Below are positions 53,976 through 63,411 of a stretch of DNA of 64,000 nt, piece after piece (position 1 is the first letter of the stretch; each line of letters opens with the position of its first letter). The DNA is from Flavobacterium cupreum (GTDB taxonomy: Bacteria > Bacteroidota > Bacteroidia > Flavobacteriales > Flavobacteriaceae), in assembly GCF_003996965.1 (NCBI RefSeq), contig NZ_QWDM01000001.1, forward strand, positions 124,001 through 188,000. Direction: 5' to 3'. A model generated the notes under the pieces. It made no database searches. It was not told the origin of the DNA and was given only the letters and a program-made list of their open reading frames with translations. A program made the translations under genes and the position numbers.

Positions 53976-54110
53976 ATCTTTAGATGTTAGATTTTTAGAT
54001 CTTTAGATTATAGATGTTGGATGTTTTATATTGGATATTGGATATTGGATTTTAGATATTTGATATTGGATGTTTGATATTGGATGTTTGATATTGGATT
54101 GGATCGGATG
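53974..54110. repeat. Simple-sequence array of TTGGATATTGGAT type
   Basis: Begins at the stop of the small hypothetical gene as AGATCTTTAGATGTTAGAT and continues as variants of TTGATATTGGATGT. It is a third composition class of the arrays seen at 40.2 and 42.7 kb. The rest of the 382 bp before 54358 holds a terminator and a -7 box. Confidence 0.75.
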
Positions 54111-54162
54111 TTAGTCCCTAATAAATTATTAAACAGATATCCTTCTAATGGGAGTGCTAACT

Positions 54163-54207
54163 AAAATCTGCGCGAGGGCTAATGGGCTTCGCGCAGATTT
54201 TTTTTTT
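54163..54207 (+). terminator. Rho-independent terminator with AATCTGCGCGA stem
   Basis: Perfect stem AATCTGCGCGA/TCGCGCAGATT (54165-54175 with 54189-54199) followed by ten Ts. The stem shares its core with the inverted repeat at 4362-4433. Confidence 0.82.
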
Positions 54208-54327
54208 GCAAACTTTGAAAACTGAAAAATTCGGCTGCCTGAATAGTGCTCAAAAACAACTATCATAAACCTGATTTTGAATACAGCAAACGTGGTTTCA
54301 ACTACAACTGCAGGCTGATATGCTGCC

Positions 54328-54335
54328 TACCTTTG
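54328..54335 (+). promoter_or_regulatory. Predicted -7 box for the SDR-AraC pair
   Basis: TACCTTTG, an exact TAnnTTTG match, 23 nt before the ATG at 54358. No -33 TTG at normal spacing. Confidence 0.4.
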
Positions 54336-54357
54336 CCCGTATAAAAAACATACTAAA

Positions 54358-55143
54358 ATGGAATTAAAAGGTAGTACGATCCTCATTACGGGAGGAACAA
54401 GCGGAATTGGACTTGAGTTTGTTAAGCAACTTAGTCAAAAAGGGCTGGCTAATATAATCATAACCGGACGGGATTTTGATAAACTGGAAAAAGTAAAAAA
54501 GCAATTTCCGCACGTTCATATCTTTCAAAGTGATGTTAGCAAACCCGGGGCAATTGAGGAACTGTTTAAGGAAGTGACCCAACAATTTCCGCACTTAAAT
54601 ATTATCGTCAATAATGCCGGAATTATGCGTAATTTAGATTTGCAGGATACCCTCATGGACCTCGAAAATATCAATCGGGAAATCGTCACCAATTTATCCG
54701 GTCCGATCTGGATGATTCATCAATTTTTACCTCATTTGAAAAAACAAAAGAGCGCCGCTATTGTAAATGTTTCCTCAGGACTGGCCTTTGTTCCTTTTCC
54801 TTTATCGCCCGTTTACAGTGCGACGAAAGCAGGTATTCATTCGTATACGCAGGTATTAAGGCTGCAGTTAAAGAAAACAAATATTAAAGTTTTTGAACTC
54901 GCACCTCCGGCGACGGAAACGCCATTGGGAGATGATTTTAAAGGTCTTGTGGACAGCAAACAGAATATGAAAGTCGAAGAAATGGTGAAAATTGCCATCG
55001 ATGGACTTCTAAAAAATAAATTGGAAATTAAGCCCGGACTCTCAAAAGTATTAAAATTGATGAGTCGGTTAGCGCCTGATTTTATACTGAATGTCCTGGA
55101 TAAAAGCATTGAAAAAGCTAAATTGAAACTAACAGAAAAATGA
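54358..55143 (+). CDS. SDR family oxidoreductase (DltE-like)
   Basis: 261 residues of the classical short-chain dehydrogenase fold. The cofactor motif is LITGGTSGIGLEF, then IIVNNAGIMRN, Ser in VNVSSGLAF and the active-site YSATKAG. All catalytic residues are present. Substrate unknown. Its stop overlaps the AraC start by 4 nt, so the two are cotranscribed and probably functionally linked. Confidence 0.92.
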   Translation: MELKGSTILITGGTSGIGLEFVKQLSQKGLANIIITGRDFDKLEKVKKQFPHVHIFQSDVSKPGAIEELFKEVTQQFPHLNIIVNNAGIMRNLDLQDTLMDLENINREIVTNLSGPIWMIHQFLPHLKKQKSAAIVNVSSGLAFVPFPLSPVYSATKAGIHSYTQVLRLQLKKTNIKVFELAPPATETPLGDDFKGLVDSKQNMKVEEMVKIAIDGLLKNKLEIKPGLSKVLKLMSRLAPDFILNVLDKSIEKAKLKLTEK

Positions 55144-56060
55144 TCGCACCTAACCTGATCCGTATTAAAACCATATCGGAATTTCATTCGCTGTTGAAAT
55201 TGTCCCCGCCGGAACATCCGCTGATCAGCATCATTGATTATTCCAAAGTTCAGTACAGTTTGGAAAAAAATCCACCCAGTGCAGTTTTTGATTTTTATTC
55301 TATTTCCATTAAACGAGGAATGGATATTAAAATGTTCTACGGCCAAAAGGAATATGATTTCGACGAAGGCGTTATGTTCTTTATGGCTCCGGGTCAGGTT
55401 TTGAAAGTCGAAACCGCAGGAAATACGATTTCTGAGCATTCCGGCTGGCTGTTGTTAATTCATCCGGATTTTATCTGGAATACCAGCCTGGCCCGGAATA
55501 TTAAAAGATTTGATTATTTTGATTATTCTGTTAATGAGTCGTTGTTTCTTTCGCAAAAAGAAGAAGAGGTTATTGAAGGAATTATCAAAAATATACAGCA
55601 GGAATACCATTCGAACATTGATAAATTCAGCCACGACATTATTATTGCACAGCTCGAAGTTTTACTCCACTATGCCGAGCGCTTTTATCAGCGCCAGTTT
55701 ATTACAAGGAGAAAGGTAAACCATAAAATTCTGGAAAATTTAGAACGTAATCTTAATGGCTATTTTGATAGTGACGCCTTACAGCTCAAAGGTTTACCCA
55801 CTGTACAAAAAATCGCGGAAGAACTTCATATGTCTCCCAATTACTTAAGTGAGGTGCTTAAGATTTTAACGGGACAAAATACCCAGCAGCACATTCATGA
55901 AAAAATTATAGAAAGGGCCAAATCAAAACTCTCCACCACAGACTTATCCGTAAGTGAAATCGCTTATGCGCTGGGGTTTAAATATCCGCAATCTTTCAGC
56001 AAATTGTTTAAGACCAAAACAGACCTGACTCCGCTGGAGTTTAGAAATTCGTTTCATTAA
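55140..56060 (+). CDS. AraC family regulator paired with SDR
   Basis: 306 residues. An N-terminal sensor half (LSPPEHPLISIIDYSKVQ, YDFDEGVMFFMAPGQVLKV) and a C-terminal double helix-turn-helix (LKGLPTVQKIAEELHMSPNY, GFKYPQSFSKLFKTKTDL). It is closely similar along its whole length to the regulator at 57290, so the two arose by duplication. The start overlaps the SDR stop (ATGA). Confidence 0.92.
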   Translation: MIAPNLIRIKTISEFHSLLKLSPPEHPLISIIDYSKVQYSLEKNPPSAVFDFYSISIKRGMDIKMFYGQKEYDFDEGVMFFMAPGQVLKVETAGNTISEHSGWLLLIHPDFIWNTSLARNIKRFDYFDYSVNESLFLSQKEEEVIEGIIKNIQQEYHSNIDKFSHDIIIAQLEVLLHYAERFYQRQFITRRKVNHKILENLERNLNGYFDSDALQLKGLPTVQKIAEELHMSPNYLSEVLKILTGQNTQQHIHEKIIERAKSKLSTTDLSVSEIAYALGFKYPQSFSKLFKTKTDLTPLEFRNSFH

Positions 56061-56238
56061 AAAGTAATCTGTTGTCAAAATGGGATTGTGATACAACTTG
56101 CAGACCTCTATGTAATACATTCACCAGTCCCCGATTTTTGCTGTTTTCTCATTTTGGACAAACAATTCCTCCATTAGACTAAATCTGATCACAGACTTCT
56201 ATTGACCTTTGTTCCTTAATTAATTTAAAAGAAAAAAA

Positions 56239-57213
56239 ATGAAAAGGAAATTAGGAAAAAACGGGCCGATGGTTTCTGCCGTTGGTTTGGGTTGTATGGG
56301 AATGTCAGGTGCCTATGGCCAAAGTGATGATGCGGGTTCTGTTGCCACAATACAAAGAGCCCTTGAGCTGGGACACAATTTTTTGGATACGGCCGATTAT
56401 TATCTCGCAGGGCATAATGAACAGCTGATCGCACAAGCTATAAAAGGGAAACGGGAATCCGCTTTTCTTTCCGTAAAAACCGGTCAGTTGGTTTCTCCCT
56501 CGGGTCCCGGACCGGTAAGCGGGCATCCTGACTATATTCGAAACGCTGTTATGCACAGTCTGCAGCGCCTGAAAACCGATTATATTGATTTATATACGCT
56601 GGCACGAATAGACCCCAACATTCCCGTTGAAGAAACTATTGGTGCCTTATCTGAACTGGTTGCCAAAGGCATAGTCCGTTATATTGGCCTTTCTGAGGCC
56701 TCTTCCGCGTCTATTAAAAAAGCGGCTGCCGTACACCCAATTACCGCCCTGCAAATAGAATATTCGCTTTGGACACGGGATATTGAAGCAGAAGTTCTCC
56801 CGGCAATTCGTGAACTTGGCATTGGTCTGGTCGCGTATGCTCCGCTGAGCCGTGGATTTTTAAGTGGCGAATTTAAAACACCTGATGACCTGAAGGATAA
56901 TCGTATGCATATGCCCCGATATCAGGGCGAAAATTTTTATAAAAATCTGCAGCTGGTGGAAAAGATCAGCACTTTGTCCACTGAAAAAAACTGCACCCCT
57001 TCTCAGTTAGCGATTGCATGGGTGCTCGCACAGGGTGAAGATATCATTACGATTCCGGGGACCAAACGTATCAAATATTTAGAAGAAAACATTGCCTCTG
57101 AAAATGTACAGCTTACTAAAGAAGATCTGGAAACGATAGAGGCCATTATGCCTGCAGGAATTGTATCGGGCAGTCGTTACCCCGAAAGGTTCATGAATAC
57201 TTTAAACCGGTAA
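56239..57213 (+). CDS. Aldo/keto reductase with altered catalytic His
   Basis: 324 residues of the AKR barrel. [17 protein letters not shown], the Asp/Tyr pair in [13 protein letters not shown], Lys in LSVKTGQ, and cofactor segments [15 protein letters not shown] and [14 protein letters not shown] are present. The position of the fourth catalytic residue reads DLYTLARID, with Ala where most relatives have His (LHRID). It may belong to a subgroup that lacks the His. It is followed by its own AraC regulator 76 bp later. Confidence 0.92.
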   Translation: MKRKLGKNGPMVSAVGLGCMGMSGAYGQSDDAGSVATIQRALELGHNFLDTADYYLAGHNEQLIAQAIKGKRESAFLSVKTGQLVSPSGPGPVSGHPDYIRNAVMHSLQRLKTDYIDLYTLARIDPNIPVEETIGALSELVAKGIVRYIGLSEASSASIKKAAAVHPITALQIEYSLWTRDIEAEVLPAIRELGIGLVAYAPLSRGFLSGEFKTPDDLKDNRMHMPRYQGENFYKNLQLVEKISTLSTEKNCTPSQLAIAWVLAQGEDIITIPGTKRIKYLEENIASENVQLTKEDLETIEAIMPAGIVSGSRYPERFMNTLNR

Positions 57214-57289
57214 GCATTCTTTTCGGCGGCCGGACTGACGGGAAAGAGGAAATATTGAATACGTTAAAAAAAATAGTTACATTAACCAG

Positions 57290-58207
57290 ATGAAAAAGGA
57301 CGAAAATATTCCGTATAAATTTGAATCGCTGTCTGAGCTGCATCGGGTACTGGGATTACCAAAACCGCTACATCCTTTAATCAGTTTGCTGGAGATTAAA
57401 GGTGATGCAATAGATACGGGGAAATTACCCGGCACTTTTATCTATAATTTTTATAAAATATCCTATAAAAAGAAGCTGACCGGAAAATTAAAGTACGGCC
57501 AGGGCTATTATGATTTTGATGACGGGGGTTTATTTTTTAAAGCCCCCAATCAGGTAAGTGCTAATGGCCTCAACAATGAAGACCATTCCGGTTTTACATT
57601 AGTCTTTCATCCTGATTTTTTGGCCGGGTATCCTTTAGCAAAAAAAATAAAGCAATATGGCTTCTTTTCCTACGCTGTAAATGAAGCACTGCATCTTTCA
57701 GATAAGGAGAAGGTCAATATTATTTCTGTTTTCAAAATCATTGAGGAGGAATTACAAAACAGAATTGATGATTTTAGTCAGGATGTCATTATTTCACAAA
57801 TTGAAACCCTGCTGAACTACAGCAACCGTTTTTATAAAAGACAGTTTATTACCCGGAAATCCCAAAACAGCGATTTACTGCAAAAAATGGAAGAATTTCT
57901 GGATGCTTATTTTAGTCATGAAAAATACAGGGTATCCGGCATCCCAACCGTTCAGCTTCTGGCAGAGACCCTAAAGATTTCACCCGGTTATTTAAGCGAC
58001 ATGCTGCGGAGCCTGACGGGTCAAAATGCACAACAGCACATTCACGCAAAATTAATTGAAAAAGCAAAAGAAAAAATATCGACGACCCAACTCACCATTG
58101 GTGAAATTGCCTACGAATTAGGGTTTGAGCATCAATCTTCTTTCAATAAATTATTCAAGTTAAAGACCAACCTTTCGCCACTGGAATACCGGCAATCTTT
58201 CAATTAA
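57290..58207 (+). CDS. AraC family regulator paired with aldo/keto reductase
   Basis: 305 residues, paralogous to the 55140 regulator: LGLPKPLHPLISLLEIKG, YYDFDDGGLFFKAPNQV, QDVIISQIETLLNYSNRF and RRSLTGQN-type linker (LRSLTGQNAQQHIHAKLIEK), then GFEHQSSFNKLFKLKTNL. It likely controls the adjacent reductase in response to its substrate. Both regulators keep the motif KRQFITRK/QRQFITRR before the DNA-binding half. Confidence 0.92.
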   Translation: MKKDENIPYKFESLSELHRVLGLPKPLHPLISLLEIKGDAIDTGKLPGTFIYNFYKISYKKKLTGKLKYGQGYYDFDDGGLFFKAPNQVSANGLNNEDHSGFTLVFHPDFLAGYPLAKKIKQYGFFSYAVNEALHLSDKEKVNIISVFKIIEEELQNRIDDFSQDVIISQIETLLNYSNRFYKRQFITRKSQNSDLLQKMEEFLDAYFSHEKYRVSGIPTVQLLAETLKISPGYLSDMLRSLTGQNAQQHIHAKLIEKAKEKISTTQLTIGEIAYELGFEHQSSFNKLFKLKTNLSPLEYRQSFN

Positions 58208-58229
58208 AAAAGAGTGAAAATTTGTTTCT

Positions 58230-58988
58230 TTAATTACAAACAGCAAAGTCTACCAGTAATACATCCGCTGATTTCAGTTTTACCTTTCCCTGCATATCCC
58301 GGAAAGAACTCTCCTCCCCGGAACAGTCCTTAACGGATTTTATTTTGACCTCATCACCTGTAATTTCAGTTACCCTAAAAGCTACCCCTTTACTTTTCGG
58401 GTTGGGTTTTCCTTGTGTATCTGTAAGCAGATTACAGTCCTTCAGTTGTAACGTTTGTTTTTTAATGTAATCTTCCCAGGTTGAAAAGGTAAATTTAAGA
58501 TCGGTCTTTTTTACCTTTCTCTTTTCTTTGTTGATATAAATAAAGAGATAGTCTTTATCGGCATTTACATTTTCGGAATCAAAATCAAAAGCAGCAAAAT
58601 CAGCATTAGGGACAACTTTTCGTGCCACCACTTTTTTAGGCATCGTTAGTGTAAAATAATTCATGTCTTCGTTCAGTACCATTTCCCCAAAAGTGGTATC
58701 GTCCTCATTTAAGATCGTCAGCCTGTCGTTTATTTCCAGGGTAAAAGATACAACGCCTTTGCCTCTCATTCTGTCTTCTGTATAGGATGCAAAAGTTTCT
58801 GCTTCAAAAACCAAAGACTCTGCTTCCTTACAATCGGCTATCGCAGTTTTCGCATTTTCTTCGGGAACCGTATTGGGGAGTGTAGTTTCATTTAGTTCGG
58901 ATTCCCCGCTTTTAGTGAGGGTATCATTTTGTTTGCAGGCCGTAAACGCTATTAGTATGGCAGCACAGGTCAATAAATATTTTTTCAT
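58230..58988 (-). CDS. Hypothetical lipoprotein
   Basis: 252 residues with lipobox LIAFTACKQND. The Ser/Thr/Glu-rich linker that follows and a beta-rich region (FTLEINDRLTILNEDDTTFG, YLFIYINKEKRKVKKTDL) suggest a secreted beta domain. Paired Cys occur late (LKDCNLL, KDCSGEES, FAVCN). I do not recognise the family. It starts a run of three minus-strand lipoproteins with separate spacing. Confidence 0.7.
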   Translation of the reverse strand: MKKYLLTCAAILIAFTACKQNDTLTKSGESELNETTLPNTVPEENAKTAIADCKEAESLVFEAETFASYTEDRMRGKGVVSFTLEINDRLTILNEDDTTFGEMVLNEDMNYFTLTMPKKVVARKVVPNADFAAFDFDSENVNADKDYLFIYINKEKRKVKKTDLKFTFSTWEDYIKKQTLQLKDCNLLTDTQGKPNPKSKGVAFRVTEITGDEVKIKSVKDCSGEESSFRDMQGKVKLKSADVLLVDFAVCN

Positions 58989-59046
58989 CGTTCTTGTATT
59001 ACTATAATTGTTATGTTCTAAACCACAGGTTTAGATGTATTTGCTG

Positions 59047-59556
59047 TTATTTTGATTTATAGAAATTCGTGAATTTTTGTTTCTTCGTGTCCTTATCAGG
59101 GCTATTTGTAAAATATAAACGTGATGGCTGTAAAGGAGTGCCTCCGACTGTATCACTTTCCTTAAGAGGCCGGTATAAAGCATGAATGATCCCCTCTTTT
59201 TTAGTAATTACAATTTCATTTAGCGGGCTGCCTTTTATTCTATCATGAAGATTATCAAATGCAGTACTATAGAAAAAACTGTCTTTGTAAGACACATAAA
59301 TCGCATACCGCAATACATTCTGATTATCAAATTCGTAGCTTCTGCCATTGTAATAAACAGTTGAAATTGTTTTGCCCTCGTCCCTGATGGCTTCAACATT
59401 CACTTTGATGTCTTTGGTAACCGCTGGATCTCCTTTTACTGTAAAGGCCGGTTCCCTCCTGGTACAATTTACAGTTAAAAACAATAACAGCAGTATGCCC
59501 GCGTTGGTTCTGATGCTGAAAAAAGATCGGGCAGATCGGGTGACTTTTATTTCCAT
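59047..59556 (-). CDS. Hypothetical lipoprotein
   Basis: 169 residues. A hydrophobic stretch ends in a lipobox-like LLFLTVNCTRREP, though the charged N-terminus of about 19 residues is longer than usual, so the start could be later. The body has STVYYNGRSYEFDNQ and SPLNEIVITKKEGIIH. No family recognised. Confidence 0.6.
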   Translation of the reverse strand: MEIKVTRSARSFFSIRTNAGILLLLFLTVNCTRREPAFTVKGDPAVTKDIKVNVEAIRDEGKTISTVYYNGRSYEFDNQNVLRYAIYVSYKDSFFYSTAFDNLHDRIKGSPLNEIVITKKEGIIHALYRPLKESDTVGGTPLQPSRLYFTNSPDKDTKKQKFTNFYKSK

Positions 59557-59595
59557 ATGCCGTTTATTTTAGTTCGTACTTTCCTGTTATGGGTA

Positions 59596-60198
59596 TTACC
59601 ATTGTGGCTCGTTTTCCTCTTTAATCTCTAATGGCAGAAAAACATAGTATTCTTTATAGGCTCCGGTAAAATACCGGTCATCAAATTTTCCGTTGCCTTG
59701 TGTTGTGGTCTGAACCAGTACCAAAGTGTCCTGCTCCGAGTAGCCATATTTATATTCAAATTGCCTTCGCGGCACGACTACAGCTTGTATAATTATTCTA
59801 TGGTTTTCAAGCTTATAATATCCTTCAAACAGTGTGCTGTTTTTACTTGTGAAATCCTTGTTTATGGCTGTGAGGTAGTTGGCTTTGGTTTTGATTTCAT
59901 TGGAAGGATCCAGTGTTAAATTACATTGTCCGGTGCTGTAAAATTTATAGAAACGATGTTCTTTCGGCTGTCTGACTGTACCTCCGTTCTCCTTTGTCCA
60001 AATGTGGTCTAAAACGTAAACCCCGTCTGTTCGCAATACCGTTGAAGCATCAAGTCTGAAAGTCCGGTCATAAAAAGTATAATCGCTTTTTTGATAAACC
60101 TTTGGTGTACACGAAGCGCATAAGCCAAGAAAAAAAAGCATGCACAAGCAGTTGTATTGCCTTAATCCAAATTTAAAATAACCAGTTCCACTTTTCAT
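59596..60198 (-). CDS. Hypothetical lipoprotein
   Basis: 200 residues with lipobox FFLGLCASCTPKVYQ; an internal Met just before it could be the true start. Beta-rich body with YKFYSTGQCNLTLDPSNE, FEGYYKLENHRIIIQAVVV and a C-terminal acidic tail. Probably a lipocalin-like exported protein; no family is assigned. Confidence 0.65.
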   Translation of the reverse strand: MKSGTGYFKFGLRQYNCLCMLFFLGLCASCTPKVYQKSDYTFYDRTFRLDASTVLRTDGVYVLDHIWTKENGGTVRQPKEHRFYKFYSTGQCNLTLDPSNEIKTKANYLTAINKDFTSKNSTLFEGYYKLENHRIIIQAVVVPRRQFEYKYGYSEQDTLVLVQTTTQGNGKFDDRYFTGAYKEYYVFLPLEIKEENEPQW

Positions 60199-60307
60199 GA
60201 CACTTTCTCCTTTATAAATGAAAACCTAAATATACATAAAATAGTAACCTGCATCAACTGATTAACTTAAACTATATAACGATTTTTAATTCAGCACTTT
60301 TAGGACA

Positions 60308-60336
60308 AAAAAAGCTGTGAAATATTTCCACAGCTT
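60308..60336 (-). terminator. Hairpin terminator after the hydrolase gene
   Basis: Stem AAGCTGTG/CACAGCTT (60312-60319 with 60329-60336). Read on the minus strand it is followed by TTTTTTTGTC. It is 100 nt past the gene at 60437. Confidence 0.7.
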
Positions 60337-60436
60337 CTTTTGAATTTTAAAATAAATGTATCCACAATTTGTATGCAGGTCTTAAAGATTCCGGAACAGC
60401 TCCGAAATTATTTTCTGTCCAAACAACAAAATGTGC

Positions 60437-61297
60437 TTATGGTATTTGAAAATATTCCTTTAATTTTGAAACTCCCGCACCCGATGTGTCATCATGGTTT
60501 CCTTCCGGTACACTAAATAACTGCACTTTTTTTGATACTAAAAATTTTATCTCTTCTGCAGTGAAATTCCCCACTTTTTCATCTTTAGTACCGTAATAAT
60601 ACATTATTTTATCCAGCCCTTTGACGTTCTCCCATAATGCCGTAAATCTTTTGCAGCCTAAAGCAGCGGCCAGCCTTCCTAAATTTCGGTCTTTGGCTGT
60701 TTTATTTTCTATAAATGTACAGGTAACTTTCCCGTCTGCTCCATACACATATTCGCCATCATATCCTTCGCTGAATTTTTCCCAAAATTCATTTTCCATT
60801 TCTAATCTTCCGGCAACAATTAAGGCCTTACTAATTTTTGAAGTACCATATCGGGCAATGTAATCCTGTGCTACAAAGGCACCATAAGAAACTCCTACCA
60901 GACAAACCGTTTTTCCTTTACTTTTATAATAACTCACCACTTTATCTACATTTTCTGCATTGGTACCGGCCTTTGTTTTTGCTTCAGCAAATGATATATC
61001 CTTATTAAACCAGTCCGGATTTAAGGTTTGTATTTGCTGAACATCTACCCACAAAGCATTTTTGGCGTCCGCAAAATCAATCATCTGTGCTGTATCGTTT
61101 AATTCATACAACGGTCCTCCCTGCATATTTACCACTACAATATTGCTGCTTTGATTGCCTGTAATTCTCGCAATTGCCTGTACTTCTGATAAGGTATAAT
61201 TTTTTTCTCTATCCTTATCATCATCATCCTTGTTACAGCTTACAAGGAAAAGAGAAATACTGATCATCATTAATTTTAAAATATTAGTTCTCATCAC
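60437..61297 (-). CDS. Alpha/beta hydrolase lipoprotein
   Basis: 286 residues with lipobox ISLFLVSCNKDDDDKD; acidic residues after the Cys suggest surface display. The nucleophile Ser is in VCLVGVSYGAFVAQ, and the catalytic His in PEGNHDDTSG. GGPLYELNDT resembles the family's HGGP loop with the His replaced by Gln-Gly (NMQGGPLY). Substrate unknown. It follows a related hydrolase by 42 bp. Confidence 0.8.
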   Translation of the reverse strand: MMRTNILKLMMISISLFLVSCNKDDDDKDREKNYTLSEVQAIARITGNQSSNIVVVNMQGGPLYELNDTAQMIDFADAKNALWVDVQQIQTLNPDWFNKDISFAEAKTKAGTNAENVDKVVSYYKSKGKTVCLVGVSYGAFVAQDYIARYGTSKISKALIVAGRLEMENEFWEKFSEGYDGEYVYGADGKVTCTFIENKTAKDRNLGRLAAALGCKRFTALWENVKGLDKIMYYYGTKDEKVGNFTAEEIKFLVSKKVQLFSVPEGNHDDTSGAGVSKLKEYFQIP

Positions 61298-61339
61298 TTC
61301 CGGTTTTAATTTTTAGTATTTGAATTACAAATCATCCTG

Positions 61340-62389
61340 TTATAATTTGTATTTGCCCATAAAATCAATCACGGACCTGGCAAACAAATCAGGTTCATGA
61401 AACATCATATAATGTCCTGAAGCATTAAAATCAACATTGGTCACGTCTTTCGATCCTATATTTTTCAGGAACTCTTTCTGATACGTTCTGGAGACAGCAA
61501 AATCATATTTCCCCCAAAGCACCAGACAGGGCATTTTTATGTCTGCCAAAAATGGATTATTGTCTCTTTTCACTATTTCTTTGAACAAAGGCGGATTACT
61601 TGAATCTGCACGGCTGGTAAATTTAAAATCTGCATTGCTTACTTTTATGACAACTTCGGGGATTTCGGATGTTACAAGATACGCCAGGCTATTAACCCTT
61701 TCCGGTTGTTCTTTCACGGCTTCCTTTATCTCTTTCCAGGTTTCAGCCTCTTTTCCGGCTGCTATACGTGCATCAGCCTCTGCATTGATATCATCCGTTG
61801 TCGTTTGAAGAAGGGTCGTTCCGTTATGCGCTCCGGCAGCATCAATCCAGGCGGCAATTTTATTTCTGCGTTTCTCGTCTTTCAGATACGAAGACGAAAG
61901 CATGCCTCCCCAACTGTGTGCAAACAATACGATCTTTTTTTCCGGATAGTTTTTTCTAAGCTGATCGACCACTTTATCAGCATCATCCACATATTGATCT
62001 ATTGTATAATATTTTGAATTATCAGAACCTTTAGATTGCCCGGATGCACGCTGCTGCCAATAGGCGACCTGATAATCGACTTCTATTTTCTTAAATGCCA
62101 GACCATCCTGATACATCCTGAAATCAAGAACATCCGATCCCGGTCCGCCGTGCATCACTAAAATGATTGACTTCGAATCTTTATTCCCATGTACCCAGAC
62201 AGGCATATTTTCCTCCGCGTTGTTTACTACAAATGTGGCATTTGGCGTGAAGTCCGAAACTTTAACAACATTACGCTGCTCTTTGGGGTCATCTTTTCTA
62301 CAGGAAGTTATTCCTGTAAATAAAAGGCAGGCCGTTATTGCATAACAAGCTGACCTGAAGTTAAATTGATTTTTTAAAACTGTTTTCAT
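61340..62389 (-). CDS. Alpha/beta hydrolase lipoprotein (prolyl aminopeptidase-like)
   Basis: 349 residues with lipobox LLFTGITSCRKDD. LVMHGGPGSDVLDF is the HGGPG motif of prolyl iminopeptidases, YWQQRASGQSKG parallels their DQRGxGxS, the nucleophile Ser is in LFAHSWGGMLSS, and the His in ASGHYMMFHEPD. All catalytic residues look intact. Peptide or ester cleavage outside the cytoplasm is likely. Confidence 0.85.
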   Translation of the reverse strand: MKTVLKNQFNFRSACYAITACLLFTGITSCRKDDPKEQRNVVKVSDFTPNATFVVNNAEENMPVWVHGNKDSKSIILVMHGGPGSDVLDFRMYQDGLAFKKIEVDYQVAYWQQRASGQSKGSDNSKYYTIDQYVDDADKVVDQLRKNYPEKKIVLFAHSWGGMLSSSYLKDEKRRNKIAAWIDAAGAHNGTTLLQTTTDDINAEADARIAAGKEAETWKEIKEAVKEQPERVNSLAYLVTSEIPEVVIKVSNADFKFTSRADSSNPPLFKEIVKRDNNPFLADIKMPCLVLWGKYDFAVSRTYQKEFLKNIGSKDVTNVDFNASGHYMMFHEPDLFARSVIDFMGKYKL

Positions 62390-62474
62390 AATATGAGCGA
62401 TTTAATAATTACTTTCTAAATGATAAAATAAAAACCCAGCTCTTACTGGTAAGAAAATTTTTACCTTATAGAAA

Positions 62475-62482
62475 CAAAAGTA
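62475..62482 (-). promoter_or_regulatory. Predicted -7 box for the hydrolase pair
   Basis: Minus-strand TACTTTTG (TAnnTTTG) about 86 nt before the start at 62389. A dyad CTTACTGGTAAG lies between it and the gene. Confidence 0.35.
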
Positions 62483-62644
62483 ATTTTACACCCCCTTAAA
62501 AACAGCTTACTTTAAATAACTGACAGCATCAATGTAATAAGTGGTTATTATTTTACGTATTACAGCAACTTAACTTTTAATAAAGCTTAAAAAGAATTCG
62601 GAAGACGGATAAACTTTTAAAAGCTTCACCATTTTTAAGAACAG

Positions 62645-62682
62645 AAAAATGCCCCCAAAAAGTGAGACACTATTTGGAGGCA
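62645..62682 (-). terminator. Rho-independent terminator after YceI gene
   Basis: Imperfect stem TGCCCCCAAAAAGTG with CACTATTTGGAGGCA (62650-62682). On the minus strand it is followed by TTTTTCTG. It is about 70 nt past the YceI stop. Confidence 0.7.
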
Positions 62683-62751
62683 GTTCTATCTGCATTCACG
62701 CATTTTTTATGGAGGGTGTATTTCGATACACTTGCAAAAGCTGCGGTTTAT

Positions 62752-63291
62752 TTATTCCGCTGCCGGTCCCACCTGGATATTGGCAATCAGTTTGATGTAT
62801 TCACTTAATCCCAAACCTCCTGAATCCGTAATTTTATTCCAGGTCATCCCGAATTCTTTTCGGTTCACGATTCCCGTTACTTCAAAGCCGTGTTTTACAT
62901 TGCCCTGCCCATCCTTTTCAGAGCCACCGTATTCTACAGTAAGATCAATGGGTTTGGTGACACCTTTCAAAGTCAGGTCACCGGTCATTTTATAAGCACT
63001 TCCTCCGTTGTTTACAAATGATGTGGATTGAAAGGTAATTTGCGGATAGGCATCAGCATCAAAGAAATCACCGTTTTGTAAATGCTCGTCGCGTTGCGGC
63101 TGATTGGTATCGATACTTTTTACGTCAATCACAATGGACACTTTTGCGTTGCTAAAATCCGATCCTTCGGTAATGATATTCCCTTCAAATTTTTTGAAGG
63201 AACCGGTTACAGTAGAAATTACTAAGTGCCTGATTTTAAAAAAAACTTCGGAATGCAATGGGTCTATTGCCCATGTTGTTGTATTGCTCAT
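62752..63291 (-). CDS. YceI family protein, cytosolic form
   Basis: 179 residues without a signal peptide: TTTWAIDPLHSEVFFKIRHL, DVKSIDTNQPQRDEHLQNG, FFDADAYPQITFQSTS and LTLKGVTKPIDLTVEYGGSE. This is the long, conserved YceI type, distinct from the exported copy at 43388. It is divergent from an HxlR regulator with overlapping -7 boxes and is probably its target. Confidence 0.93.
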   Translation of the reverse strand: MSNTTTWAIDPLHSEVFFKIRHLVISTVTGSFKKFEGNIITEGSDFSNAKVSIVIDVKSIDTNQPQRDEHLQNGDFFDADAYPQITFQSTSFVNNGGSAYKMTGDLTLKGVTKPIDLTVEYGGSEKDGQGNVKHGFEVTGIVNRKEFGMTWNKITDSGGLGLSEYIKLIANIQVGPAAE

Positions 63292-63321
63292 ATTTTATTT
63301 TTTTGACTGTTATTATTAGGA

Positions 63322-63389
63322 CAAAATTATCTAAGTTTGCTATACAAAATATAGTAGTTACCCTTGAGTAAGTAGTTACCTTTGGGTGA
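63322..63389. promoter_or_regulatory. Divergent promoters and tandem HxlR operator
   Basis: Back-to-back -7 boxes: TAATTTTG on the minus strand (63322-63329) for YceI and TAAGTTTG on the plus strand (63332-63339) for HxlR. Then come two direct repeats 18 bp apart, each a dyad TTAC-N6-GTRA (63358-63371 and 63376-63389). Sites of this form suit a dimeric winged-helix regulator binding twice. Confidence 0.6.
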
Positions 63390-63411
63390 GTACACTTTAA
63401 ATCAAATAGTT

